NCBI GenBank assembly: GCA_016286165.1
Contig: JAEESE010000008.1
Coordinates: 62,001 to 126,000, forward strand
DNA from: Bacteroidaceae bacterium
Lineage (GTDB): Bacteria; Bacteroidota; Bacteroidia; Bacteroidales; Bacteroidaceae
DNA length: 64,000 nucleotides
Reading direction: 5' to 3'
Under the pieces are notes generated by a model, which saw only the letters and a program-made list of their open reading frames with translations, ran no database searches and had not been told where the DNA came from. Below, one piece after another: positions 1 to 7,654 of the stretch; position 1 is the stretch's first letter; every line of letters starts with the position of its first letter. The translations under genes were made by a program, and so were the position numbers.

Positions 1-2
1 TG

Positions 3-3000
3 GTCATCAAGGGCGGCAAGGGCACATGGGCAGATCAGCAACCGGAGAACGGTCCAACGGAACGCGTCATCGTGCAGAACTGCCACTACGGTTTCGTCCA
101 TGGCTGCTTGACCTTAGGCAGCGAGAGCCTGCACGACCGCAATATCATCTTGCGCGACTGCCACGTGGACAATGCCAGCCGTGTGCTGTGGCTGAAAATG
201 CGCCCGGACACGCCCCAGCACTACGAGCAGATTCGTGTGGAGCGAATCACGGGCAGTTGCGGCAGCTTCCTGTTCATTCGTCCTTGGACGCAGTTCTATC
301 AACCGTCCGAGCGCAAGGACATGCCGCTTTCAGAGTGCAACGACATCACCATCAAGGATATAAGCATGCGCTGCCGCCGTTTCCTCGACATCGGAGCATC
401 GGACAAATACCGTCTTCACTGCTTCACCTTCGAGAATATCGATGTCGAAGAGGAGCGCGGCGAGTTCAAACCGGAAGCTATAGAAGATGTAAAGGCCAAC
501 CGCGTGAACGTACGCAAAAGGCAGACGATGTCAACTGCCAAAGCAGGGACGCGCTGGTGGTGGATGGGCTCGGCTGTGGACGAGGAGAACCTTCGATGGA
601 ATCTCGAACAATATGCAGCAAAGGGCATCGGAACCGTAGAAATCACACCCATCTACGGCGTAAAAGGCAACGAGGAGCGCAACGTGCCGTTCCTGTCGCA
701 GCGCTGGATGGACCTTCTGCGCTTCTGCATCGAGGAAGGCAACCGGCTGGGCATTCAGGTAGACATGACATGTGGCACAGGCTGGCCGTTCGGCGGGCCT
801 GAGGTACCCATCTACGAGGCCGCCTGCAAGTTGGTGGTCGTAGATACAATCGTTGGCAAGAAAGAGGCGGCACGCCTGCACCTGACACCACCCTCGCGAG
901 AGAAGGACATAGCTAAACTCATCCTTCAACGCGACTTCCCTACGCCTGATGCTTCATGCCGCAGAGTCATCGCCCTTTTCGAAAGCCGCACGCGCCAGCA
1001 AGTGAAGCGTGCAGCGCCTGGCGGCGAGGGCCTTGTCATCGACCACTTCGACTCAACCGCCGTGGCACATTATCTGCAGCGCATCGACGCAGCCTTCACC
1101 GAAACGGGCACGCCGTGGCCGGCAACCTTTTTCAACGACAGCTATGAGGTCTATGGTGCCGACTGGACGCCCAGCCTGTTGGATGAATTTGCACGGCGGC
1201 GCGGCTACCGTCTTGAGGACCGTCTGCCTGCTTTCATCGACGGTGACGCAGAGGTCGTGAGCGACTATCGAGAGACGTTAGGTGAACTGCTACTGCAGAA
1301 CTTCACAGAGCAATGGACGCGTTGGGCACATTCCCACGGCGTCAAGGTGCGTAATCAGGCTCACGGTTCGCCAGCCAACCTCATCGATGTGTATGCGGCC
1401 GTGGATATTCCCGAGATAGAAGGCTTCGGGCTTACCGACTTCAATATCAAGGGACTGCGCAAGGATCCCGGCATGACGCGCAAGAACGACTCCGACTTCT
1501 CGATGCTCAAATATGCCTCGTCGGCAGCGCATATCACAGGCAAACCGCTGACCAGCGCCGAGACATTCACGTGGCTGACAGAGCATTTCCGAACAAGCCT
1601 CTCGCAGATGAAGCCGGACTTGGATTTGATGTTCTGTGCCGGCGTCAATCGAATGCTGTTTCATGGCACATGCTACTCGCCCAAGGACGAGGCGTGGCCC
1701 GGCTGGAAGTTCTACGCATCGGTGGATATGTCGCCAACGAACTCCATCTGGCGCGACGCAGGCTGTCTGATGCAGTACATCGAGCGTTGCCAGCAATTCC
1801 TGCAGTGGGGACGGCCCGACAACGACTTCCTCGTCTATCTGCCTGTGCGTGATATGTGGCGGCTGAACCCGCGGCAGCGACTGATGCAGTTCGACATTCA
1901 TTCCATGGCAACTAAGGCTAAGGACTTCATACGCGCAATCCTTTGTATAGACTCATTGGGTTTCGACAGCGATTACATCAGCGAGCGTTATCTGCTCACC
2001 ACATCTTTCGACGGTAAAAGCCTCCGCACGGCCAGCGGCACGGCTTATCGTGCACTCATCATACCCGGCGACTGCCGTTTGTCGGAAGCCCTCAGTCAGC
2101 ACTTGAAGAACCTCGAAGCACAAGGGGCTCGCATCATCCGCGAACTGTCGGCCAACACTTTGCAGGCAGCAGCCCGACCGGAAGCGCTGAAGTCAGAACT
2201 CGGCCTGAAGATGATACGCCGGCATGCCGGTGATTCCTATCATTACTTCATCGCCAATCTCACGCCGAATGACATTGATGGCACCGTGTCTCTTGCTGTG
2301 GATTTCCGTTCGGCGATTTGGATGAATCCTATGGTAGGTGCTGAAGTTCAGGCGGCTGAGATACGCGACGGGCAGCTCCGCGTCAGCCTACGTTCAGGCG
2401 AATCGCGCCTGCTTCTGGTCTCATCGCAGTCCGCTCCCTCTTCTGCAGTCGCCACCCTTTCCGGCGCTCCTGTCGGTTCTACAGAAGGGGGTACCGCCAC
2501 TCTTGTCGCCCCCGTTGGCTCACCCGACGGGCTCTCCCTCGACCGCGGTTGGCGTCTCTCCTTCATCGACAGCACCCCAACCATCGCCCAAACCTTCACC
2601 CTCGACACTCTTAGCACCTGGGAAGGTCTTGATGCTCAGACCGCAGAACTGATGGGCACAGGTGTTTACGAATGTATGTTCAAACTGAATTCTGCAGAGC
2701 AAGCCAAGCTCCGCTGGCAACTTGACCTCGGCGACGTCAGGGAGAGCGCCCGCGTCAGCATCAACGGCGTGGACATCGGCTGCGCCTGGGCGGTGCCCTT
2801 CGTGCTGGACATTCCTTCAGACGTGCTCCGAAAAGGTGAGAACCACCTGCGCATCGAGGTGACCAACCTTCCTGCCAACCGCATAGCAGCCCTCGACCGT
2901 CAGAACGTTCCATGGCGTAAGTTCGAAGATATCAACGTCGTTGACATCAACTATCGCCGCTCTAACTATGCCCGTTGGACACCGGTAGCTTCAGGCCTTA

Positions 3001-3032
3001 AAGGTCCTGTCCGGCTTCGAATCCGTAAGTGA
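3..3032 (+). CDS. GH28-GH106 fusion glycoside hydrolase (5' truncated)
   Basis: The frame is already open at base 3, so the gene begins outside the window. Counting from the first in-window ATG at base 72, residues 1-145 look like the C-terminal half of a GH28 polygalacturonase or rhamnogalacturonase beta-helix: a VHGCLTLGSES segment matches the family's conserved GHG..GSE region, followed by repeated helix turns. About 15 residues later a second enzyme starts, with RWWWMG near residue 161, VEITPIYG, GTGWPFGG, the IDHFDS segment and FNDSYEVYGADWTP, all typical of GH106 alpha-L-rhamnosidases. The C-terminus is a beta-sandwich (galactose-binding-like, ending RLRIRK). A low-complexity linker rich in Pro, Gly, Ser and Thr lies around residues 775-815. 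GH28 and GH106 are both pectin enzymes, so the inferred role is attack on rhamnose/galacturonate-containing pectin. There is no stop codon between the domains. Signal peptide and GH28 N-terminus are not visible. Confidence 0.85.
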   Translation, partial: VIKGGKGTWADQQPENGPTERVIVQNCHYGFVHGCLTLGSESLHDRNIILRDCHVDNASRVLWLKMRPDTPQHYEQIRVERITGSCGSFLFIRPWTQFYQPSERKDMPLSECNDITIKDISMRCRRFLDIGASDKYRLHCFTFENIDVEEERGEFKPEAIEDVKANRVNVRKRQTMSTAKAGTRWWWMGSAVDEENLRWNLEQYAAKGIGTVEITPIYGVKGNEERNVPFLSQRWMDLLRFCIEEGNRLGIQVDMTCGTGWPFGGPEVPIYEAACKLVVVDTIVGKKEAARLHLTPPSREKDIAKLILQRDFPTPDASCRRVIALFESRTRQQVKRAAPGGEGLVIDHFDSTAVAHYLQRIDAAFTETGTPWPATFFNDSYEVYGADWTPSLLDEFARRRGYRLEDRLPAFIDGDAEVVSDYRETLGELLLQNFTEQWTRWAHSHGVKVRNQAHGSPANLIDVYAAVDIPEIEGFGLTDFNIKGLRKDPGMTRKNDSDFSMLKYASSAAHITGKPLTSAETFTWLTEHFRTSLSQMKPDLDLMFCAGVNRMLFHGTCYSPKDEAWPGWKFYASVDMSPTNSIWRDAGCLMQYIERCQQFLQWGRPDNDFLVYLPVRDMWRLNPRQRLMQFDIHSMATKAKDFIRAILCIDSLGFDSDYISERYLLTTSFDGKSLRTASGTAYRALIIPGDCRLSEALSQHLKNLEAQGARIIRELSANTLQAAARPEALKSELGLKMIRRHAGDSYHYFIANLTPNDIDGTVSLAVDFRSAIWMNPMVGAEVQAAEIRDGQLRVSLRSGESRLLLVSSQSAPSSAVATLSGAPVGSTEGGTATLVAPVGSPDGLSLDRGWRLSFIDSTPTIAQTFTLDTLSTWEGLDAQTAELMGTGVYECMFKLNSAEQAKLRWQLDLGDVRESARVSINGVDIGCAWAVPFVLDIPSDVLRKGENHLRIEVTNLPANRIAALDRQNVPWRKFEDINVVDINYRRSNYARWTPVASGLKGPVRLRIRK

Positions 3033-3074
3033 CAGCCCGATTTATCCTCAGGTAGGTCCTTTTTCAACATTTTG

Positions 3075-3106
3075 TTTGTTCAGCAGATAAAAAAGTTCTA
3101 CCTTTG
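3075..3106 (+). promoter_or_regulatory. Bacteroidetes-type promoter of the tsaC/sua5 gene
   Basis: A TTTG at 3075-3078 and a perfect TACCTTTG at 3099-3106 are separated by 20 bases, matching the Bacteroidetes -33/-7 consensus. The ATG at 3114 lies only about 8 bases downstream, so the predicted transcript would have almost no leader. Confidence 0.7.
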
Positions 3107-3113
3107 TACCGCA

Positions 3114-3710
3114 ATGAAAAAGAATGATTCACGTCAAGAACGTCCACGCGACGTCGATATCCGTGCAGCCATAGAGGTGCTGCGTCAAGGCGGCACAATC
3201 CTCTATCCCACCGATACCATCTGGGGTATCGGCTGTGACGCTACTAACCCGGAGGCCGTAAGGAAAGTGTTTGAAATAAAGCAACGCGAGGACAGCAAGG
3301 CTCTCATCTGCCTTGTCGACAGTCCGGGACGCCTGCAGCGCTATGTTCGTAATGTTCCTGATGTAGCTTGGGACATTATAGAACTTGCCACCAAGCCCAC
3401 TACCATAATCCTCGACGGGGCTAACGGCCTCGCTCCCAATCTCTTGGCCGAGGACGGCAGTGTAGGCTTGCGTGTTACCTCTGAAGTCTTTTCTCAGCAA
3501 CTTTGCTACCGTTTTCAGAAGGCTATTGTCTCGACATCTGCCAACATAAGCGGCCAGCCTTCGCCTCAGACCTTTGCCGACATCGACCCTGCCATTATCT
3601 CAGCCGTCGATTACGTATGTCAGTCCCGTCAGCGCGACACCAGCCGCCACGAACCCTCGTCAATCATCAAGCTCGGCCCCTCGGGCGAGGTGACAGTAAT
3701 TCGCAAATAA
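3114..3710 (+). CDS. L-threonylcarbamoyladenylate synthase (TsaC/Sua5/YrdC family)
   Basis: The 198-residue protein has the YrdC fold signatures: YPTDTIWGIG at residues 31-40, the KQRED nucleotide-binding segment near 57, and STSANISG at 140-147. It makes threonylcarbamoyl-AMP from threonine, bicarbonate and ATP, the first step of t6A37 tRNA modification in the cytoplasm. At this size it is a single-domain (TsaC-like) enzyme without the Sua5 C-terminal domain. The ATG at 3114 is chosen because a start further upstream (3072) would lie before or inside the TACCTTTG promoter at 3099-3106, and there is no Met between residue 1 and the first conserved motif. It is the first gene of a closely spaced run of four plus-strand genes. 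Confidence 0.9.
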   Translation: MKKNDSRQERPRDVDIRAAIEVLRQGGTILYPTDTIWGIGCDATNPEAVRKVFEIKQREDSKALICLVDSPGRLQRYVRNVPDVAWDIIELATKPTTIILDGANGLAPNLLAEDGSVGLRVTSEVFSQQLCYRFQKAIVSTSANISGQPSPQTFADIDPAIISAVDYVCQSRQRDTSRHEPSSIIKLGPSGEVTVIRK

Positions 3711-3726
3711 GTTTAGCAAAGAAACT

Positions 3727-4254
3727 ATGCAGGCATTCGAAGAACTATTGCATAACGACCTGAATCAGTATTTGACCGGTTTGAAGGAAATGGACGAGCA
3801 TCTGCCCGAGTGCCCCGATGTGGAGGATAAATGGGCAGAGATAGCCGATGCATATATTCCTGACGGCATTCGAGAGTTCCAAAACTACCCGTCAGCATCT
3901 CTGGGCTGGATGATGTATATAGGTATGGCAGTGGCCAAGATGTGGGATACTGAATGGCAGATTTATTCACACATCGAAAACCTATACGCCTACCTGCGCG
4001 ACAAACGGGGTTACGATGCGATGGATGAATACATTCGTGAAGATGTGCTCCGACTGAGAGGCAGTGACTATGACGCCTTGGAGAAACTGGTGGGAGAGTG
4101 TGCCTCGCGTGTGAATAACGCCCTGACACACCAACATTTCGAGCCTGGAACGAGAGAGGCTTTCAATGGATATGTCACCTGCCTGCACCAGTTATATCTC
4201 TTTGGTGCTGCCGTACAGCTGAAACGAATGGGTTATCGCATGCAGAAGATTTAG
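3727..4254 (+). CDS. Hypothetical protein, 175 aa, helical
   Basis: I do not recognise this family. The protein is soluble, mostly alpha-helical and acidic/aromatic, with no signal peptide and no membrane segment apart from a short hydrophobic stretch LGWMMYIGMAVAKMW near residues 59-73. It starts 16 bases after the tsaC-like gene and ends 10 bases before the next reading frame, so it is very likely co-transcribed with both. Codon use is like the flanking genes, which supports it being a real gene. No function can be inferred from the sequence. Confidence 0.75.
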   Translation: MQAFEELLHNDLNQYLTGLKEMDEHLPECPDVEDKWAEIADAYIPDGIREFQNYPSASLGWMMYIGMAVAKMWDTEWQIYSHIENLYAYLRDKRGYDAMDEYIREDVLRLRGSDYDALEKLVGECASRVNNALTHQHFEPGTREAFNGYVTCLHQLYLFGAAVQLKRMGYRMQKI

Positions 4255-4264
4255 AAGCATAGCT

Positions 4265-4573
4265 ATGGCGTTACCTAAATTCATTATCACCATGGACGGC
4301 TACCTGCGCCTGGGCATGGTCAATCAGCACAAGGACTTGCTCAAGGGCGATGATAGCTGCATAGGTGGCGGGTATTATCAGTTTGATTGGACGAGCAACA
4401 AATTGCTGCTTGACCGCGAATCATATGATTTCGGGCGACCTCGATGGCATCTGCTTGAGTCGTTGAAGGTGCCCGAGGTATATCGTGGACTGAGGATAGT
4501 CTATGCTTATGATGATGGTTTCCACGATGATTTCGATGTAAACGAAGAACTGCGTATTGAGTACTACGAGTGA
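4265..4573 (+). CDS. Hypothetical protein, 102 aa
   Basis: A small, soluble, aromatic-rich and acidic protein (MALPKFIITMDGYLRLGMV...) that I do not recognise. The pattern of short beta-strand-like segments separated by Gly and Asp suggests a compact beta fold. It begins 10 bases after the 175-residue gene and is followed 19 bases later by a NUDIX hydrolase, which points to one operon. The tight packing on the same strand is the main support that it is coding. Confidence 0.7.
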   Translation: MALPKFIITMDGYLRLGMVNQHKDLLKGDDSCIGGGYYQFDWTSNKLLLDRESYDFGRPRWHLLESLKVPEVYRGLRIVYAYDDGFHDDFDVNEELRIEYYE

Positions 4574-4592
4574 TTGAAACTCTGAGAGTTAG

Positions 4593-5099
4593 ATGGATAA
4601 TCAGCAAGAGATATTTCCTGTAGTTGACGAAGAAGGTCGTGTGATAGGCTCTGCTACGCGAGGCGAGTGCCATAGTGGAAGCAAACTGCTGCATCCTGTT
4701 GTTCATCTGCACGTTTTTAATTCGGCAGGGAGCCTTTATCTGCAGAAACGACCGGAATGGAAATTCATTCAGCCGGGGAAATGGGATACCGCTGTAGGCG
4801 GGCACATCGATTATGGTGAGACGCCAGAAGAAGCCTTGAGACGCGAGGTCGGCGAGGAACTGGGCCTCACTGACTTCACTGCTGACTTCATTACAAAATA
4901 TGTGTTCGAGAGTTCCGTAGAGCGTGAATTAATATACATCTATCGTTGCACCTACGACGGAATAATCAGTCCTTCGGCTGAGGAACTCGATGGTGGCCGC
5001 TTTTGGTCGATGGATGAAGTCGCTGAGGCTATAGGCAAAGGTGTGCTTACTCCGAACTTTGAGGATGAATTCAAGAGCTTCTTGCATGTTCGGTCGTGA
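4593..5099 (+). CDS. NUDIX hydrolase (IDI/YfcD-like)
   Basis: The 168-residue protein carries a complete Nudix box at residues 70-92: G70, E76, then REVGEELGL from R84, which fits G-x5-E-x7-REUxEExGU and should bind the catalytic divalent metal. The N-terminal FPVVDEEGRVIGSATR and HPVVHLHVFN segments resemble the isopentenyl-diphosphate-isomerase-like NUDIX subgroup often annotated YfcD. It should hydrolyse a nucleoside-diphosphate-linked compound; the substrate cannot be told. It is the last gene of the run that begins with the tsaC-like gene. Its stop codon lies inside a strong hairpin (5087-5106), and 22-bp tandem repeats follow. Confidence 0.85.
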   Translation: MDNQQEIFPVVDEEGRVIGSATRGECHSGSKLLHPVVHLHVFNSAGSLYLQKRPEWKFIQPGKWDTAVGGHIDYGETPEEALRREVGEELGLTDFTADFITKYVFESSVERELIYIYRCTYDGIISPSAEELDGGRFWSMDEVAEAIGKGVLTPNFEDEFKSFLHVRS

Positions 5100-5106
5100 C
5101 CGAACA
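5087..5106 (+). terminator. Hairpin overlapping the NUDIX stop codon
   Basis: TGTTCGGTC and GACCGAACA form a perfect 9-bp inverted repeat around a GT, with the NUDIX TGA inside it. There is no clear T-run downstream, so this may be a processing or attenuation hairpin rather than a classical intrinsic terminator. Confidence 0.45.
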
Positions 5107-5130
5107 ACCGATTCATATAGTCTTACAAAC

Positions 5131-5235
5131 GAATACGACCGTATGTATAAACGAATACGACCGTATGTATAAGCGAATACGACCGTATGTATAAGCATAT
5201 ACGACCGTATGTGTAAGCAGATACGACCGTATGTG
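5131..5235. repeat. Tandem array of five 22-bp palindromic units
   Basis: The core ATACGACCGTAT occurs at 5133, 5155, 5177, 5199 and 5221, an exact 22-bp period. Each core is itself palindromic (ATACG, AC, CGTAT), and the spacers are near-identical variants of GTATAAGCGA. There are no unique spacers, so it is not a CRISPR. It sits between the NUDIX gene and the ClC channel. The last 150 bases before the channel gene hold only the promoter. Confidence 0.9.
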
Positions 5236-5369
5236 TGTTCAGGGTAGATGTGGCGCATAAGAAAGTTTCTTGTCTGCAAAAGAACGATGAGTAAGGAAAA
5301 ATGATAGGAAATATATGCAAAAAGGAAAAAAACTGTCTGCCTTGAAGCCTCAACCCTAAACTTTTTCAT

Positions 5370-5377
5370 TATCTTTG
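5370..5377 (+). promoter_or_regulatory. Promoter -7 element of the ClC channel gene
   Basis: TATCTTTG fits TAnnTTTG and lies 8 bases before the ATG at 5386, implying a very short leader. No well-spaced TTG is present: the nearest (5342-5344) is 25 bases away, so the -33 element is weak. Confidence 0.5.
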
Positions 5378-5385
5378 CAGCGCAT

Positions 5386-7209
5386 ATGAAAAAGGGACTT
5401 GAGAATATAGTAGCCTGGCAGCGCACGCATTTTCATGGCACACGGTTTATGCTTGTGCTGGCCTTTGTCGTTGGCGTGCTGACGGCTTTTGCCGGCTTGC
5501 TGCTGAAATGGCTTATTCACCAGATTGAGTACTTGCTGACGAATCATTTCTCTATCACAGGTGCCAACTGGCTCTACTTGCTGTACCCCATTGTGGGTAT
5601 TCTCATCACTGGCTTGTTCGTGCGCTATGTGGTCCGCGACGATATCGGACATGGCATCACCAAGATTCTGTATGCCATTGCACGCAAGAAGAGCTTCATA
5701 AAAGCCCATAATACGTGGTCAAGCGTCGTTGCTTCAGGCATCACCATCGGTTTTGGCGGTAGTGTCGGAGCCGAGGCTCCTATCGTGCTTACCGGTTCGG
5801 CCATAGGTTCAAACCTGGGACGTATGTTCGGTTTGGATTCCAAAAAGGTGATGTTGCTCGTGGGGTGCGGTGCGGCAGGCGCTATCTCCGGCATCTTCAA
5901 GGCTCCGATAGCCGGCTTGGTGTTCACCTTGGAGGTGCTGATGTTCGACTTCACGTTGGGCAGTCTGCTACCCTTGCTGGTGTCGTGCGTTACAGCTGCC
6001 GCCGTGACTTTCGCCATCTCTGGAACCGACAATCTGTTTGAGTTCCATTTGGTAACAGACTTTGCCATCTCACGTGTGCCCGCATACATTCTCTTAGGTG
6101 TGTTCTGCGGATTTATTTCGCTTTACTTTACCCGCGTGATGAACTGGCTTGAGGATCAATTCCGAAAGTTGGGGGCTCCGTGGAAACGTTTTATCATAGC
6201 GGCACCTATCCTCAGCATTCTCATCTTCCTGTTCCCATCGCTCTATGGTGAAGGCTACGACATGATTCGTATGCTGCTCAACGGTCAGGGACCCGAGGAC
6301 TGGAACCAGGTGATGGAGGGCTCGTTCTTCTACGCTGCTCCTCATCTGTTGCTGTTGTATCTGGCAGGTATCATCATCTTCAAGGTCTTTGCCACAACGG
6401 CCACAAACAGCGGCGGCGGTTGCGGCGGAACGTTTGCCCCAAGCCTGTTCCTCGGCGCCGTTTCGGGCTTCTTGTTTGCCTGCCTCTGGAACATGGTGTT
6501 TGGAATGGACAACGTACAATGGGCCTTAGGCGACGGCCAATGGGCTATCTTCAACGCTGTTCCTGAGAACAACTTCTCGTTGCTGGGTATGGCTGGTTTG
6601 ATGAGCGGTGTCATGCATGCTCCGCTGACGGGCATTTTCCTCATTGCCGAACTGACGGGCGGCTATGGCTTGTTGCTGCCGCTGATGGTGGTGGCGACGA
6701 CGGCTTACCTGACCATTATCATCTTTGAACCTCATAGTATCTACACCATGCGTCTGGCACGCAAAGGTGAGCTGGTGACGCACAATAAGGACCAGGCTAT
6801 CCTCACGCTGATGTCAATGGATTCGGTCATTGAGCGCTACGAGGAGCATTTGCATCCTGGCGATGACCTTGGCGAGGTCGTACGTCAGATTTCCAATTCC
6901 ACGCGCGACGTCTTCCCCGTGGTTGACGATGCGGGCAAACTGCTGGCCGTGTTGGTGCTGGATCGTGTGCGGCATGTAATGTTCCGCACCGAGCTGTATC
7001 ACCAACTACATGTGCGCGACCTGATGTCGCAGTGTGCAGCTCGGCTGACAACCAATGATGCCATGGACCTCGTCATGCAGACCTTTGACCGCACGAAAGC
7101 CTGGACACTGCCTGTCGTAGACACCGACGGCCTCTTCGTCGGTTTCATCAGACGCAGTCATGTCACGGCGCTATATCGCACGATGATGCAGGATTTGAGT
7201 GAGGAATAG
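5386..7209 (+). CDS. ClC-family chloride channel/antiporter with CBS domains
   Basis: The 607-residue inner-membrane protein has the ClC core. DDIGHGI at 85-91 matches the first anion-site loop. GSVGAEAP at 125-132 matches the GxEGP loop, keeping the gating Glu (E130) but with Ala in place of the usual Gly. GTFAP at 348-352 matches the third loop (GxFxP). About ten hydrophobic segments occupy residues 20-450, and residues 465-600 form a CBS pair. It moves chloride or a similar anion across the cytoplasmic membrane; the retained glutamate favours proton-coupled exchange, which is inference. Its stop codon touches the inverted repeat that starts at 7209. It has its own promoter and is followed by the DUF559-fmt pair on the same strand. 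Confidence 0.92.
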   Translation: MKKGLENIVAWQRTHFHGTRFMLVLAFVVGVLTAFAGLLLKWLIHQIEYLLTNHFSITGANWLYLLYPIVGILITGLFVRYVVRDDIGHGITKILYAIARKKSFIKAHNTWSSVVASGITIGFGGSVGAEAPIVLTGSAIGSNLGRMFGLDSKKVMLLVGCGAAGAISGIFKAPIAGLVFTLEVLMFDFTLGSLLPLLVSCVTAAAVTFAISGTDNLFEFHLVTDFAISRVPAYILLGVFCGFISLYFTRVMNWLEDQFRKLGAPWKRFIIAAPILSILIFLFPSLYGEGYDMIRMLLNGQGPEDWNQVMEGSFFYAAPHLLLLYLAGIIIFKVFATTATNSGGGCGGTFAPSLFLGAVSGFLFACLWNMVFGMDNVQWALGDGQWAIFNAVPENNFSLLGMAGLMSGVMHAPLTGIFLIAELTGGYGLLLPLMVVATTAYLTIIIFEPHSIYTMRLARKGELVTHNKDQAILTLMSMDSVIERYEEHLHPGDDLGEVVRQISNSTRDVFPVVDDAGKLLAVLVLDRVRHVMFRTELYHQLHVRDLMSQCAARLTTNDAMDLVMQTFDRTKAWTLPVVDTDGLFVGFIRRSHVTALYRTMMQDLSEE

Positions 7210-7248
7210 GAAGACCCTCCCCCCTGCCCCTCCCTTGTAGGGAGGGGA
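7209..7248. repeat. Left 40-bp terminal inverted repeat of the DUF559 unit
   Basis: A GC-rich segment beginning GGAAGACCCTCCCCCC and ending in the internal palindrome CCCTCCCTTGTAGGGAGGGG. It is a perfect reverse complement of bases 7682-7721. Its first base overlaps the last base of the ClC stop codon. Confidence 0.95.
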
Positions 7249-7264
7249 ATATATACTTCAGGAA

Positions 7265-7654
7265 ATGGAAGATCAACAGCATTTGGCAACATATAAGACA
7301 TCTTCACCAGACAGATATGCTATGCTTAAGGCTTATGCCAGAGAGAATAGGAAAAATGCCACTCTTGCAGAAAACTATTTGTGGGAGCACTTGCGAAATG
7401 GTGCTATGGGGGTGGATTTCCTGAGGCAACATATCATAGGTGATTATATCGCGGACTTTGCATCAAGACACGATGGACTTGTCATTGAGGTTGATGGAGG
7501 CTATCATGCTGAACGTCAGCAGAAGGAGGATGATGAAGCCCGAGAACGTGATTTGGAACAAATGGGTTTTCATGTCATGCGATTCACCAACGAAGAGGTT
7601 CTCTTCAACATTGATTATGTATTACAGCAAATAGATAATTATTTCAATGAATAA
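7265..7654 (+). CDS. DUF559 endonuclease-like protein inside inverted repeats
   Basis: A 129-residue protein of the DUF559 family, which belongs to the Vsr-like PD-(D/E)XK nuclease fold. The helix LAENYLWEHLRNG is followed by the strand IIGDYIADF (D64) and then VIEVDGGYH with E75, D77 and H81, a plausible metal-binding catalytic set. The C-terminal GFHVMRFTNEEV is also typical of the family. It would be expected to cut or nick DNA; no substrate is known. The whole gene lies between two perfect 40-bp inverted repeats (7209-7248 and 7682-7721), giving a 513-bp unit that resembles a minimal mobile element. The frame ends 8 bases inside the start of fmt, so the two are probably translationally coupled. 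Base composition is more AT-rich than the flanks, which agrees with acquisition. Confidence 0.85.
   Translation: MEDQQHLATYKTSSPDRYAMLKAYARENRKNATLAENYLWEHLRNGAMGVDFLRQHIIGDYIADFASRHDGLVIEVDGGYHAERQQKEDDEARERDLEQMGFHVMRFTNEEVLFNIDYVLQQIDNYFNE

Noticed and set aside
26..802. Plus-strand frame of 258 codons
   Set aside because: Shadow of the GH28-GH106 gene in another frame; composition is Arg/His/Pro-rich without any domain.
2420..2560. Palindromic element insertion in the GH106 linker
   Set aside because: The segment is low complexity and adds a Pro/Gly/Ser stretch, but the DNA lacks the paired inverted ends of the other elements; only a short imperfect CTTCTG/CAGAAG pair is present.
3005..3060. 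tRNA-like TTCGAATCC sequence near the end of the GH106 gene
   Set aside because: It is within the coding sequence (RLRIRK) and no acceptor or D arm can be formed around it.
5131..5235. CRISPR array
   Set aside because: The period is 22 bp with nearly identical sequence throughout; there are no unique spacers and no cas genes.
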